Below, piece by piece: positions 9,920 to 18,073 of a stretch of 64,000 nucleotides of DNA (the stretch's first letter is position 1; every line of letters starts with the position of its first letter). The translations under genes and the position numbers were made by a program. The stretch is from NCBI RefSeq assembly GCF_000162875.1, contig NZ_GG700630.1, positions 884,015 through 948,014 of the forward strand. The letters are read 5' to 3'. The notes beneath the pieces are model-generated. The model did no database searches. It was given only the letters and a program-made list of their open reading frames with translations, and was not told the DNA's origin. This DNA is from Slackia exigua ATCC 700122 (lineage in GTDB: Bacteria > Actinomycetota > Coriobacteriia > Coriobacteriales > Eggerthellaceae).

Positions 9920-10020
9920 GACCTCATCCTCCTTTCACAGGATCGTTCGTTTTCTCATCGCATAACGTACATCGGGCCCCGAACGCATGCGTCCAGGACC
10001 CGATAGAAGCAACGGAATCG

Positions 10021-12303
10021 CTACGCGTTCTCTACGACCGCTTCATCCTTCTTGTCCTCGAAATGAGGCATGGGACGGAAGAGCTGGAAGAGGATGCCTG
10101 CGAGGGCGATGACGGCGATGACGGTGCCGATGCCGAAGCCCTGGCCCGAGAGCAGCATGCCGAGCTGGTAGATGATCAGACCGACGACATACGCGAACCC
10201 GGTCATATACCCGATCGCGATCCACGTCCACTTGGCATTGCCCATCTGGCGCCAAATGGTGCCGATGGCGGCGAAGCACGGCGCGCACAGCAGGTTGAAC
10301 GCGCAGAACGCCATGATCGCGGGGGCTGATCCGCCGAACATGGCGGCGAAGGACGACCACAGCGACGGGTCGGTCTCGCCGACCTCGGATCCGAGACTCG
10401 TGAGAATGCCCATCGTGGCGACGACGTTCTCCTTGGCGACGAGTCCGGTGACGGTCGTGACGGTAGCCTGCCAGTCGCCGAAGCCGAGCGGGATGAAGAT
10501 CCAGGCAAGACCCTTGCCCAGGTACGCCATCAGGCTGGAATCCATCTGGGTTTCCTGATCGATGAGGCCGAACGATCCCTCGCCGAACCCGAAGTTGAGC
10601 AGGAACCAAATGACGATCGTGGACAGGAAGATGATGGTACCGGCTTTGATGCAGTAGCTCTTGATGCGATCCCACGAAGACTGCAGGACGAAACGCACCG
10701 TGGGAACGTGGTACTGGGGAAGCTCCATGACGAACGGCGTTGCCTCGCCGGCGAACAGGCGCGTCTTGCGCAGCATGATGCCGGAGACGATGATCGCCGT
10801 GACGCCCATGAAGTAGAACAGCGGAGCGACCCACCAGACCGTGCTGTCCTCGGCGCCGGCAAGGGCACCGAAGACCAGAGCGATGATCGGCAGCTTGGCC
10901 GAGCACGGAATCATGGTCGTGGTCATGATCGTCATATGACGATCCTTCTCGCTCTCGATCGTTTGAGTGGACATGACGGCGGGCACGCCGCAGCCGGAGG
11001 CGATGAGCATGGGGATGAAGCTCTTGCCCGACAGACCGAACTTGCGGAAGATGCGGTCCATGACGAACGCGACGCGCGACATGTAGCCGCATCCTTCGAG
11101 GAACGCCAGGAAGAGGAAGAGCACGAGCATCTGCGGGATGAAGCCGAGAACGGCGCCGACGCCCGCGATGATGCCGTCGATGATCAGCGACTGGAGCCAA
11201 GGAGCGGCGTCGACCGATTCAAGGGCGCCGGTCACCACGGTGGGGATGCCGTTGACCCAGGTTCCGAATTCGGACGGATCGGGAGCTTCCGCGCCCGCCT
11301 CTTCGGCGGCCGCCGTCGCCTCTTCGAAGCCGTCGCCTCCGGAAATGAAGAACCCATCGCCGAACAGGCTGTCGTTGACCCAGTCGGTCGCACCCGTGCC
11401 GACCGTGGAGATGGAGACGTAGTAGACGATGAACATGACCAGGATGAAGATCGGCAGGCCGAGCCAACGGCTCGTGACGATGCGGTCGATCTTCTGCGTG
11501 GCGGTCAGGGTCTTGCCGGAGCGCTTGACGGTCTCATCGACGATATGCGCGATGGCGTCGTAGCGTTCTGACGTGACGATGGACTCCGCGTCGTCGTCGA
11601 ACTGGCTCTCAAGGCCTTCTCGAACGGCCTTGGCCTTCGCGAGGACGTCCTTGCCCGGCTTGAGCGTCGCGATGGCGCGCTCCTCATGCTCGAAGAGCTT
11701 GATGGCGTACCAGCGACGGAGGTAATCCGGCGTGGCGGTCAGGGTCTTCTCGATTTCGGCGAGCGCGTCTTCGACGGCGGCGTCGAACCTGAAGGCGGGT
11801 TTGGCGGCCACGCCGGCGTTCGCCGCCTTGATCGCCTCGTCGAGAAGCTCGTCGAGGCCCTTGTTATGCAGGGCGCTCGTCGTGACGACGGGGCACCCCA
11901 GCGTCTTCGAGAGCTTCGCCAGGTCGATCTTGTCGCCGTTCTTCTCGAGGAGGTCGGCCATGTTCAGCGCGACCACCACGGGAAGGCCGAGGTTGACGAT
12001 CTGCGTGGTGAGATACAGGTTGCGCTCGAGGTTGGTCGCGTCGACCAGATTGACCACGCAGTCGGGACGTTCGTCGATGAGGTAATCGCGCGCGACGATC
12101 TCCTCGGGCGAGTACGGGGAGAGAGAGTAAATACCCGGCAAGTCCGTGATGGTCACGGTCTTGTCGCGTAGGTACTTTCCTTCTTTCTTCTCAACAGTGA
12201 CCCCGGGCCAGTTGCCAACGTATTGGTTCGCGCCCGTGAGCTTGTTGAACATTGTGGTCTTGCCGCAATTGGGATTGCCTGCAAGAGCAATGCGGATAGC
12301 CAT
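10021..12303 (-). CDS. feoB: Ferrous iron transport protein B
   Basis: FeoB is the membrane Fe2+ transporter with an N-terminal GTPase domain. The 760-residue protein has G1 GNPNCGKT (residues 9-16), the switch region with DLPGIYSLSPYSPEE, and G4 NMAD. A GDI-like helical linker follows, then two Gate regions with the conserved Cys motif GCGVPAV. Many transmembrane helices fill residues 280-740. An inserted Ala/Glu/Gly-rich loop (about residues 318-345) lies between helices. The ATG follows AAGGAAGGAATGAA. A terminator-like hairpin lies between the upstream feoA and this gene. Confidence 0.96.
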   Translation of the reverse strand: MAIRIALAGNPNCGKTTMFNKLTGANQYVGNWPGVTVEKKEGKYLRDKTVTITDLPGIYSLSPYSPEEIVARDYLIDERPDCVVNLVDATNLERNLYLTTQIVNLGLPVVVALNMADLLEKNGDKIDLAKLSKTLGCPVVTTSALHNKGLDELLDEAIKAANAGVAAKPAFRFDAAVEDALAEIEKTLTATPDYLRRWYAIKLFEHEERAIATLKPGKDVLAKAKAVREGLESQFDDDAESIVTSERYDAIAHIVDETVKRSGKTLTATQKIDRIVTSRWLGLPIFILVMFIVYYVSISTVGTGATDWVNDSLFGDGFFISGGDGFEEATAAAEEAGAEAPDPSEFGTWVNGIPTVVTGALESVDAAPWLQSLIIDGIIAGVGAVLGFIPQMLVLFLFLAFLEGCGYMSRVAFVMDRIFRKFGLSGKSFIPMLIASGCGVPAVMSTQTIESEKDRHMTIMTTTMIPCSAKLPIIALVFGALAGAEDSTVWWVAPLFYFMGVTAIIVSGIMLRKTRLFAGEATPFVMELPQYHVPTVRFVLQSSWDRIKSYCIKAGTIIFLSTIVIWFLLNFGFGEGSFGLIDQETQMDSSLMAYLGKGLAWIFIPLGFGDWQATVTTVTGLVAKENVVATMGILTSLGSEVGETDPSLWSSFAAMFGGSAPAIMAFCAFNLLCAPCFAAIGTIWRQMGNAKWTWIAIGYMTGFAYVVGLIIYQLGMLLSGQGFGIGTVIAVIALAGILFQLFRPMPHFEDKKDEAVVENA

Positions 12304-12354
12304 TTCATTCCTTCCTTACCTTATACGGTCAACTCTCGTTAACCCCGATGCCGT

Positions 12355-12374
12355 AAAAAACCGCTTGAAGCGGT
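12355..12374 (-). terminator. Terminator-like hairpin between feoA and feoB
   Basis: On the minus strand ACCGCT-TCA-AGCGGT is followed at once by TTTTTT, the classical intrinsic terminator form, although the stem is short (6 bp). It lies about 50 nt before the feoB start inside what should be one operon, so it may lower feoB relative to feoA or act as an attenuator. Confidence 0.6.
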
Positions 12375-12421
12375 CCTTGCCCATCGGCATCTTGTTTCAC
12401 GGCCGACGTCGTTCGCCGCCG

Positions 12422-12664
12422 CTACGCGAGCGGCTCGACGACGACGTTCTGAGCCTCGTCCTTGCGAAGCGAGAGCTCGTAGCCGCGCACGGTGTATTCG
12501 ACCGGATCGCCCATAGGAGCGACCTTGCGCACGAACACTTCCGCGCCCTTGGTGACGCCCATGTCCATGATGTGCTTCTTGACGGCGCCGGATCCCGTGA
12601 TCTTCAGGACCTTGGCCTTGCCGCCGACGGGAATCTCCTTGAGCGTGACCTGTTTCGTCTCCAT
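12422..12664 (-). CDS. feoA: FeoA-domain protein (second copy)
   Basis: FeoA is a small cytosolic SH3-like protein that supports FeoB-mediated Fe2+ uptake. This 80-residue copy has the typical pattern TLKEIPVGGKAKVLKI, KKHIMDMGVTKGAEV, and the C-terminal VEYTVRGYELSLRKDEAQNV. The start METKQVTL at 12664 is chosen because a GGGGAAG box lies just upstream and the FeoA fold begins there; an open frame extends farther up but adds no family sequence. It lies between the first feoA and feoB. Confidence 0.9.
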   Translation of the reverse strand: METKQVTLKEIPVGGKAKVLKITGSGAVKKHIMDMGVTKGAEVFVRKVAPMGDPVEYTVRGYELSLRKDEAQNVVVEPLA

Positions 12665-12750
12665 CGTTCTTCCCCCTTCCTTTTTCGATTGGATAGTGGC
12701 TATCGCAACGCCGCCCCCATTGCGGGAAGCGGCGTGCAATACGAGTTACG

Positions 12751-13026
12751 CTAGCCCACGATGATCTTGCGAGCCATGTTCTTATCGAGGCCGATGCTGG
12801 CGCCCTTCACCTGCACGATGATGTTGCCGGCATTCTGGGACGCGATCGTCACGGAAGCGCCCTCCACGAACCCCATGTTCTCAAGGTGGTGGTGGAGCTT
12901 CTCGTCCGCATGGATGCTCACGATGGTCGCGCTTTCGTTCACATGAAGAAACGAAAGCGGCATGCTCGGCATGCTGACGCCCGTCGATGCATTATGCGCG
13001 CCTGCGGAAAGAGCGGTATCTTCCAT
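12751..13026 (-). CDS. feoA: FeoA-domain protein (first copy)
   Basis: A 91-residue FeoA protein and the first gene of the feo operon. The core runs from about residue 22 (MPLSFLHVNESATIVSIH) through HHHLENMGFVEGASVTI to IGLDKNMARKIIVG. It is preceded by a Ser/Ala-rich extension of about 20 residues. It differs clearly from the second copy, so the two are old paralogues rather than a recent duplication. AAGGAGG lies upstream of the ATG. The promoter region carries two near-identical 13-bp repeats flanking a TATAAT box. Confidence 0.9.
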   Translation of the reverse strand: MEDTALSAGAHNASTGVSMPSMPLSFLHVNESATIVSIHADEKLHHHLENMGFVEGASVTIASQNAGNIIVQVKGASIGLDKNMARKIIVG

Positions 13027-13076
13027 GCCTGCACCTCCTTCTCATCATCCTTCGCACGAATGCCGTGCGAAGTAAA

Positions 13077-13117
13077 CTCGACAAACTAAGGCATTATAGT
13101 AATCCTCAACTAACTAA
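13077..13117 (-). promoter_or_regulatory. Candidate feo promoter with flanking direct repeats
   Basis: A perfect TATAAT reads on the minus strand at 13093-13098. The 13-mers CTCGACAAACTAA (13077-13089) and CTCAACTAACTAA (13105-13117), 11 of 13 identical and 28 bp apart on the plus strand, flank it. The AT-rich patch stands out against the GC-rich surroundings. A metal-responsive repressor such as the nearby DtxR-type or Fur-type protein is the likely binder (inference). Confidence 0.5.
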
Positions 13118-13163
13118 AAAGTAAACTACGGATATTTATTCCATACGGCTCGTCCCGAGATGC

Positions 13164-13487
13164 TCAAGAAGCCATGGGGCTGAGCGAGATCCTCACGACG
13201 AACGAAAGCTCTCCCGAAGCGGAACCGAGGTTCAACGACGATAGGGCGGGCGCGGCATGTTCCGGCCGCACATCCCCCTCCGGCGAACCCGGATCGCTCG
13301 GCGCATGAGATACCTGCCGAGAGGCGCTCCGTCGAAGCGCATGCGCCTCTTCGCCGCTTCCTGCTCCTGAGCCATCGACGCCCGATTCCACGGCACCGGC
13401 CTCGTCTCTCGTGAAATCATGCAGGCATCCGTAGCACCTATCCATGTCGTCGAAGCAACGCGAGCCGCATATAGGACACTCTTTCAT
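13164..13487 (-). CDS. Small zinc-ribbon protein at the end of the Tad locus
   Basis: A 107-residue protein that begins MKECPICGSRC and continues with CYGC at residues 18-21, giving a CxxCx3C...CxxC zinc ribbon of the rubredoxin-like type. The remaining 80 residues are Ser/Ala/Gly-rich with no clear fold. It has AAGGAG 6 nt before the ATG and lies 190 nt downstream of the DUF192 gene on the same strand. No function can be assigned; it could be a regulatory partner of the pilus genes. Confidence 0.65.
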   Translation of the reverse strand: MKECPICGSRCFDDMDRCYGCLHDFTRDEAGAVESGVDGSGAGSGEEAHALRRSASRQVSHAPSDPGSPEGDVRPEHAAPALSSLNLGSASGELSFVVRISLSPMAS

Positions 13488-13678
13488 TCATTTCTCCTTC
13501 ATCGATATGGGATCTTGAAAAACGGCTCGCGAAGCGCGAAGCCTTTCCCCGCCTGCGATCGCACGTGAAGGCGCACGCTGCGCGCATGACGTCCTCGGCC
13601 TTGTCGAGGCGCCTGCCCCTCAGCTGCCATCGCGCTTGAAGACGCACGGTCGAAACGGGCGCGATCCGCCCGCCCCGA

Positions 13679-14023
13679 TTACGGGGAATCGTCACCGGCC
13701 GCGCACGCGCAGCATCGGCCCTCGAAATCGCGAAATGCGCTCTGTCCCGGCAGGAACCAGGCCTTTTCCTCACGCGCGAATCGTTCGCATACGAATCGGG
13801 CGCCGCGCACCGCAAGACGCCGATTCGGCGGAACTCCTTGAAAGGAGGCGAGAGCCCTTCCTCGGGCGTCGAAGAATGCGACGTCTATCGAGGCGCGCAT
13901 GCCGAACGTGTGGATGCTCCCGCACGGCACGAGCACGACCATCGCATTCCACGACTGATCGCGCGCGATCAGTCCGCGCAGGCGCGCGGTCCAGCGGAAA
14001 AGAACGACCGCATCCCCGATCAC
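13679..14023 (-). CDS. DUF192 family protein
   Basis: A 114-residue protein with the DUF192 core: VPCGSIHTFGMRASIDVAFF (residues 32-51), RALASFQGVPPNRR, and the C-terminal hydrophobic pattern. The family is a small beta-rich domain of unknown function that often accompanies actinobacterial Tad loci. The start is GTG at 14023: its TGA-overlapping GTGA joins the end of the upstream TadE gene and AAAGGGGG lies upstream. A longer reading frame starting at 14203 would run through the TadE gene and is rejected. Confidence 0.75.
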   Translation of the reverse strand: MIGDAVVLFRWTARLRGLIARDQSWNAMVVLVPCGSIHTFGMRASIDVAFFDARGRALASFQGVPPNRRLAVRGARFVCERFAREEKAWFLPGQSAFRDFEGRCCACAAGDDSP

Positions 14024-14439
14024 ACGACCACCCCCTTTCTGTACGGGCTTACGACCAGGCTGCATTCGTGCGTGAGCATCGGCATCTCGATCCCGAAGAT
14101 GCTTGTGGGAACATGAAGCCCCACCAAGGAAGGATCGAACGAGAACGTGGCCGTATACCGCATGTGGCCGAGCCCCGTGCGCGACCGATCGACCGAGATG
14201 CACGATCGATCGATGCCCGTCGCAGCCGCTATGCGATCCGCGATTTCAGCCGATGCCGCGGCGTCGTTCCCGTCGTCTGCCTCAAGCCGCATAGCGTTCC
14301 TCGCCGCACCGTCGAACGATGCGCAGAACCCCATGTAGGCGACGCTAAGGCAGGCGATTGCCGCGATCATCGCGATGACGGGAAACGCGACGGCGAACTC
14401 AACGGTCATCTGACCCGCTATGCGCTTCTCCGATCTCAT
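14020..14439 (-). CDS. TadE-family pseudopilin
   Basis: A 139-residue minor pilin-like protein of the Tad (Flp) pilus. The N-terminus has the type IVb prepilin pattern AGQMTVEFAVAFPV: Gly at -1, Glu at +5 and Phe at +6, followed by a single membrane helix (about residues 13-37). The extracytoplasmic part has two cysteines (CISVDRS and HECSLVV) that may pair. The start ATGA overlaps the stop of the preceding TadG-like gene and its own stop overlaps DUF192, so the genes are coupled. Confidence 0.82.
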   Translation of the reverse strand: MRSEKRIAGQMTVEFAVAFPVIAMIAAIACLSVAYMGFCASFDGAARNAMRLEADDGNDAAASAEIADRIAAATGIDRSCISVDRSRTGLGHMRYTATFSFDPSLVGLHVPTSIFGIEMPMLTHECSLVVSPYRKGVVV

Positions 14440-16331
14440 GGCGCCACCTCCTTCACACGCATGATCGCTTCGGCCAAGGGACCGTCGACCCGGTCGAGCA
14501 CATGCCTCGTATTGATGACCACCGGTTTCGGAGCCCCCGTGCTTGCAGGCTCGAGGCCGATATCCCGAATGCGCCTCGTCAGCTCATCGGAGGCCCAGGT
14601 TCCAAGTCCGCTCGGTCCGATGAGGGGAATGCCGTTCAAGATCGATTCGATTCCGGATGCGAGCGCGTCCACGCCTCCCCCGTACGCATCGATCATCACG
14701 CCCCAGATCCCCAAAGCCACGTCTCCTCCCGCTACGAGCTCGGAGTCGACTTCCTCGCGCGCTCCGTCGAGCAAGGACGCCATGACGTTCTCGGATGGAT
14801 CTTCCACGCATGTGCTCGCCGAGATGGCCGTAAACGAGCCCAGATCGCCGGGCGCGGTGACGAACGCCGCCGGCGCTTCGGCGCTCGCATCGGCCGATAC
14901 GGCGACGACGACGCCGAACCTGCCGGGAGGAAACGCCTCGATTCGATACGAAACGGCATCGGCAAGCGCCCGGCCCAGCGCGTCGAACGTATTCGTGACG
15001 AGATCCTTCGCCTCGTTCGTCTTCTCGACTGCGGCCTTCTTGGACGACTCGTATTCCTCTGCGGCATCCGCGACGATGCGATAGTGGTATTCGAAGCCAT
15101 TATCGATCGAGGACGAAGCCGCCATGACCCTTCCCATGTACGACGCGTTCACGCCGCAATGCGGACATACCTCGAGCGTTCCCGCATCGATATGCGAGAG
15201 GGATCCCATGCCCGCCGAACCGGATTCCGCAAGAGACGGGCATCCCGACCAGGCGCAGAGGTATCGATGGGCACCGCCGCTCACTGGGAAGAGCGGGTCG
15301 GTGTACAGCGACGTGCGCTTCAACTCGTCGGCGTTCTTCGGCAGCAGCGGAAAATAGAGGTCGGGCTCCGACACGCCGTCGTCGTACGCCCTCCCGCGGG
15401 CGAGCTCGTCCATCGCGAAATCGTAGAACCTCTTGCGCAGCGCGCTGCGCACCTCTTCCTCCATGCTGGCCGAAGCAGGACGTTCCTGGTCGTAGCGGCA
15501 TCGGTAATATGCGCGCGCACGTTCGAGGGCGACGGAGAACGTCCAGGTCGCACTCGATTCATACAAAGGATTGTCGATCGGCGAGATAGTCGACAGGGTT
15601 TCGGCCCTCTCGCGCATGCATGCGCCTGGGTACGCCCCGCAATCCGCCTCGAACCCGCGCTCGAGCGCTTCGTTCGCGCGCGTCGACGCTTCGTCCGCCT
15701 CTTTGGCCAGCCGCTCGGCTTCTTCGGCGTTCGATTCGGCCGTATCGGAGGCGTCTTTGAGAGAAGCAGGGTCGGGCACGTCTATAGCCTCGCCTTTCCA
15801 GGGCACGACCTCCACGTATCCCAACAGATGCAGATCGTCCGAAGCGTTTTCCAGAATGACCGCCTCGGCGGATGCGACGGCGAGGGCGGGCAGCGCGGCC
15901 TGGGCCGCGTTCAGGGATTCCGAGAAGCGTTTCGCAACCGCGGAACGCTTCTCTATGACCTTCGCTCCCGCTTCCACGAGCCGTTCCCCCAGAGGAGCGG
16001 CTGCAGGAACGCAGCAGCAGACGGTGCCGACTCCCAGCAGGACGATTCCCGTCAGGGACATGCTCAGCAACGTGGCATCCGCCACCTTGACGACTCTATC
16101 GAACTCGGCGACCTCGTTCTCCGCCGCCAACGCCGCGGCGTCGGCAATCGACTGGATGGAAGACGTGCGCGATTGCGCCTCGTACGCCCAGGCCGACATG
16201 CACACGAGCGAGCACGTGAGAAGAACGGCCAGCGCCGCGCCGACCGTCGTGTAGCCATCCTCCCTGAAAAACAGGCCCATCGCCCCTTTTACGCGGCATC
16301 CTGCGCGCCGCTGCTTCGACCGGTGCTTCAC
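14436..16331 (-). CDS. Large TadG-like membrane-anchored pilus protein
   Basis: A 631-residue protein with an N-terminal prepilin-like segment (EDGYTTVGAALAVLLTCSLV, about residues 24-43), where the usual Glu at +5 is replaced by Gly. The start of an Ala-rich exported region follows (SIQSIADAAALAAENEVAEF), as in TadG/Tad-like proteins. The ectodomain has a Glu/Ala-rich coiled-coil stretch (about 190-230) and a CAWSGC...CPHCG cysteine set suggesting metal binding or disulfides. The start is GTG at 16331, with GGAGG 7 nt upstream and a GTGA overlap with the previous stop. It probably sits at the pilus base or tip; this is inference from position. Confidence 0.7.
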   Translation of the reverse strand: MKHRSKQRRAGCRVKGAMGLFFREDGYTTVGAALAVLLTCSLVCMSAWAYEAQSRTSSIQSIADAAALAAENEVAEFDRVVKVADATLLSMSLTGIVLLGVGTVCCCVPAAAPLGERLVEAGAKVIEKRSAVAKRFSESLNAAQAALPALAVASAEAVILENASDDLHLLGYVEVVPWKGEAIDVPDPASLKDASDTAESNAEEAERLAKEADEASTRANEALERGFEADCGAYPGACMRERAETLSTISPIDNPLYESSATWTFSVALERARAYYRCRYDQERPASASMEEEVRSALRKRFYDFAMDELARGRAYDDGVSEPDLYFPLLPKNADELKRTSLYTDPLFPVSGGAHRYLCAWSGCPSLAESGSAGMGSLSHIDAGTLEVCPHCGVNASYMGRVMAASSSIDNGFEYHYRIVADAAEEYESSKKAAVEKTNEAKDLVTNTFDALGRALADAVSYRIEAFPPGRFGVVVAVSADASAEAPAAFVTAPGDLGSFTAISASTCVEDPSENVMASLLDGAREEVDSELVAGGDVALGIWGVMIDAYGGGVDALASGIESILNGIPLIGPSGLGTWASDELTRRIRDIGLEPASTGAPKPVVINTRHVLDRVDGPLAEAIMRVKEVAP

Positions 16332-16846
16332 ACCTTCTCCTCCCAACGCGCTACCCAGACCGACGGCGCAAGCCCCGACTCGACCTCGGCCAGCCATTCG
16401 TCTTTCGTCAATGAATCCTCGACGCTCACTTCGCAGCATCCGTCCGCATCCGCGAACCCGGCCGCACCGGCCGCGAAGCCCAGCAAGGGCAGGAGCTTCA
16501 CGCGGTGCGCGATGCTCACATGCACGACGGAGGACGTCTCGTCCCCTTCGACCGCGATGTCCCACGGGCCTGCATGAAACGCCGGGACATCCGGCACTCC
16601 GGACAGCCGGTACGCTATGAAATCCTTCGCCCACGCCTCGTGGCCAGGTTCGAGGGTTTCGAGAACCCTGCACCCATCGGCTGCCGATGCCTGCATGGCG
16701 AGGCGTCCGAACAGGATGAACGAAGGTTGAAGGACAAGGAGGGCCGCAATGCAGAGCACCGGTATGAGAAGCGCCGCTTCAACGGTCGCCTGACCGAAGG
16801 CTCCGCCAGCAAGACAACGCAAACGCAGGTCAGAGCATCGCAGCAT
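16328..16846 (-). CDS. TadE-family pseudopilin (second)
   Basis: A 172-residue TadE-like protein. The segment AFGQATVEAALLIPVLCIAA has Gly at -1 and Glu at +5, then one membrane helix. The extracytoplasmic part is beta-rich with CCEVSVEDSL near residue 137. The ATG at 16846 is chosen because AGGAGG lies 8 nt upstream; the TTG two codons earlier is a weaker option. It overlaps the previous small pilin gene by 17 nt and its end overlaps the large TadG-like gene. Confidence 0.82.
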   Translation of the reverse strand: MLRCSDLRLRCLAGGAFGQATVEAALLIPVLCIAALLVLQPSFILFGRLAMQASAADGCRVLETLEPGHEAWAKDFIAYRLSGVPDVPAFHAGPWDIAVEGDETSSVVHVSIAHRVKLLPLLGFAAGAAGFADADGCCEVSVEDSLTKDEWLAEVESGLAPSVWVARWEEKV

Positions 16847-17093
16847 AGACAAGACCTCCTGGAATCCTGCTCATGAGGGATTCGACGATCCCTTGGGACA
16901 AACCCTCCCCTGAAGAGAATCTCCAGAAGACCCCGAGCGCGATGAAAATCGCCGTCGCGACGGAAAGGGCCACGGCGTATTCGACGGTGGATTGGCCCGC
17001 ATCCCCGACACGTGCCCGCCTGAAAAAGCCCATCGGATTGCGCGGCAAGCCCGTCGCGAGCCGCCGGCGCGCATCCGCACCGCACCGCTTCAT
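16830..17093 (-). CDS. Small Flp/TadE-like pilin
   Basis: An 87-residue protein with a basic leader of about 32 residues and DAGQSTVEYAVALSVATAIF, a good type IVb prepilin site (Gly/Gln cut, Glu at +5, Tyr at +6), then one hydrophobic helix. It is short like Flp but has a longer tail with the unusual GIVESLMSRIPGGLVYAAML end. The ATG forms an ATGA overlap with the flp stop codon. It is either a minor pilin or a short TadE-type protein. Confidence 0.75.
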   Translation of the reverse strand: MKRCGADARRRLATGLPRNPMGFFRRARVGDAGQSTVEYAVALSVATAIFIALGVFWRFSSGEGLSQGIVESLMSRIPGGLVYAAML

Positions 17094-17377
17094 AGCCCGT
17101 TTATGCCGCTCGCGATTGCATCCCAAAGTTCCTGGATCTTGGGCTTGAACACCGTGATCGCGAGGATGGCGATCACCACCAGGACGCCCACGAGGATCGC
17201 GTATTCCGTCGTGCCCTGCCCTTTCCTGCACGCAAGCTTCGCCTTCGCCGACGCGTGGAGACTCTGGGCAATGCGGATCGCACGCGTGCGTACACGGGCG
17301 GGCGACGGCGCCGAAACGCAGGATGCTCCATCGCGCGAGGCGGCAGGAGAGAGATAAGAGAGCTGGTTCTCATACAT
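17090..17377 (-). CDS. flp: Flp-type major pilin
   Basis: A 95-residue prepilin: a basic 53-residue leader, then KGQGTTEYAILVGVLVVIAI with the cleavage site after Gly53, Glu at +5 and Tyr at +6, and one hydrophobic helix followed by a short amphipathic tail (KPKIQELWDAIASGINGL). This is the hallmark of Flp, the main subunit of Tad pili. The leader is much longer than the usual 15-25 residues; MYENQLSYL at 17377 has AGGAT upstream, and no nearer start with a good site was seen. It follows tadC by 47 nt. Confidence 0.88.
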   Translation of the reverse strand: MYENQLSYLSPAASRDGASCVSAPSPARVRTRAIRIAQSLHASAKAKLACRKGQGTTEYAILVGVLVVIAILAITVFKPKIQELWDAIASGINGL

Positions 17378-17424
17378 GGGAAGATCCTTTCCTGAGAAAT
17401 TCGTGATGATGCATGACGCATACG

Positions 17425-18063
17425 TCATGCCAGGTCGAGAAGCACGGGGCCGAGAATCACGATGAGCATCGCGGGAAGTATGAGCGTCGCCGTCGGAATG
17501 AGCATTTCGATCGGCGCCTTTGCGACGCGCTCTTCGATCTTCGTGCGGTACGCGCCCGACGATTCCCGGGAGAGCGCGTCGAGCATGCGCCCCATGGGGC
17601 TTCCGAACCGGACATTTCTTTCCACATTCGCGGCGAAGCGCTCCAATGTGGGACTTCGGGCTTTCGACGCTATGGAAGCAAGCGCCTCGGCGCGGGTCAG
17701 CACGCCGGTCGACCATGCCCTGTGCGCATCCCGGCACACCCCTGCAAGCTCGTCGTCGAACCTCGTGCAATACAAGGCGAAGGCCGCATCGAAGGAAAGC
17801 CCTGCCCTCATGCCAAGGGAAACGGCATCGAACAGCTCCGATGCATGCCGCTCGATCCTGAGATCGGGCTTTCCGCCCGACGTGGGGACGAATGGCCGGA
17901 AGCGAAAGAGCGATCCTTCTTCGGCAGGACGCTCGGGAAGCGACGACGCGTGCAGCACGGAACGCTTGAGCTCTTTTCGCGCGCGAGAGCGCATCGCCTC
18001 CGTCGAGATGACGACCCCTCCTGCAGCGGCGAAGAGCACGGCTGCCATCGGAAGCACGTTCAT
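17425..18063 (-). CDS. tadC: Tad pilus inner-membrane platform protein TadC
   Basis: TadC, with TadB, forms the membrane platform on which the TadA ATPase acts. The 212-residue protein has an N-terminal helix, a cytosolic T2SF domain (about residues 70-175, with RSPTLERFAANVERNVRFGS, a GspF-type Gly/Leu-rich region) and two C-terminal helices (IPTATLILPAMLIVILGPVL). It is shorter than many TadC proteins (about 280) because the N-terminal helical part is reduced. AGGAGG lies before the ATG, 10 nt after the tadB stop. Confidence 0.88.
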   Translation of the reverse strand: MNVLPMAAVLFAAAGGVVISTEAMRSRARKELKRSVLHASSLPERPAEEGSLFRFRPFVPTSGGKPDLRIERHASELFDAVSLGMRAGLSFDAAFALYCTRFDDELAGVCRDAHRAWSTGVLTRAEALASIASKARSPTLERFAANVERNVRFGSPMGRMLDALSRESSGAYRTKIEERVAKAPIEMLIPTATLILPAMLIVILGPVLLDLA

Positions 18064-18073
18064 GGGATTCCTC

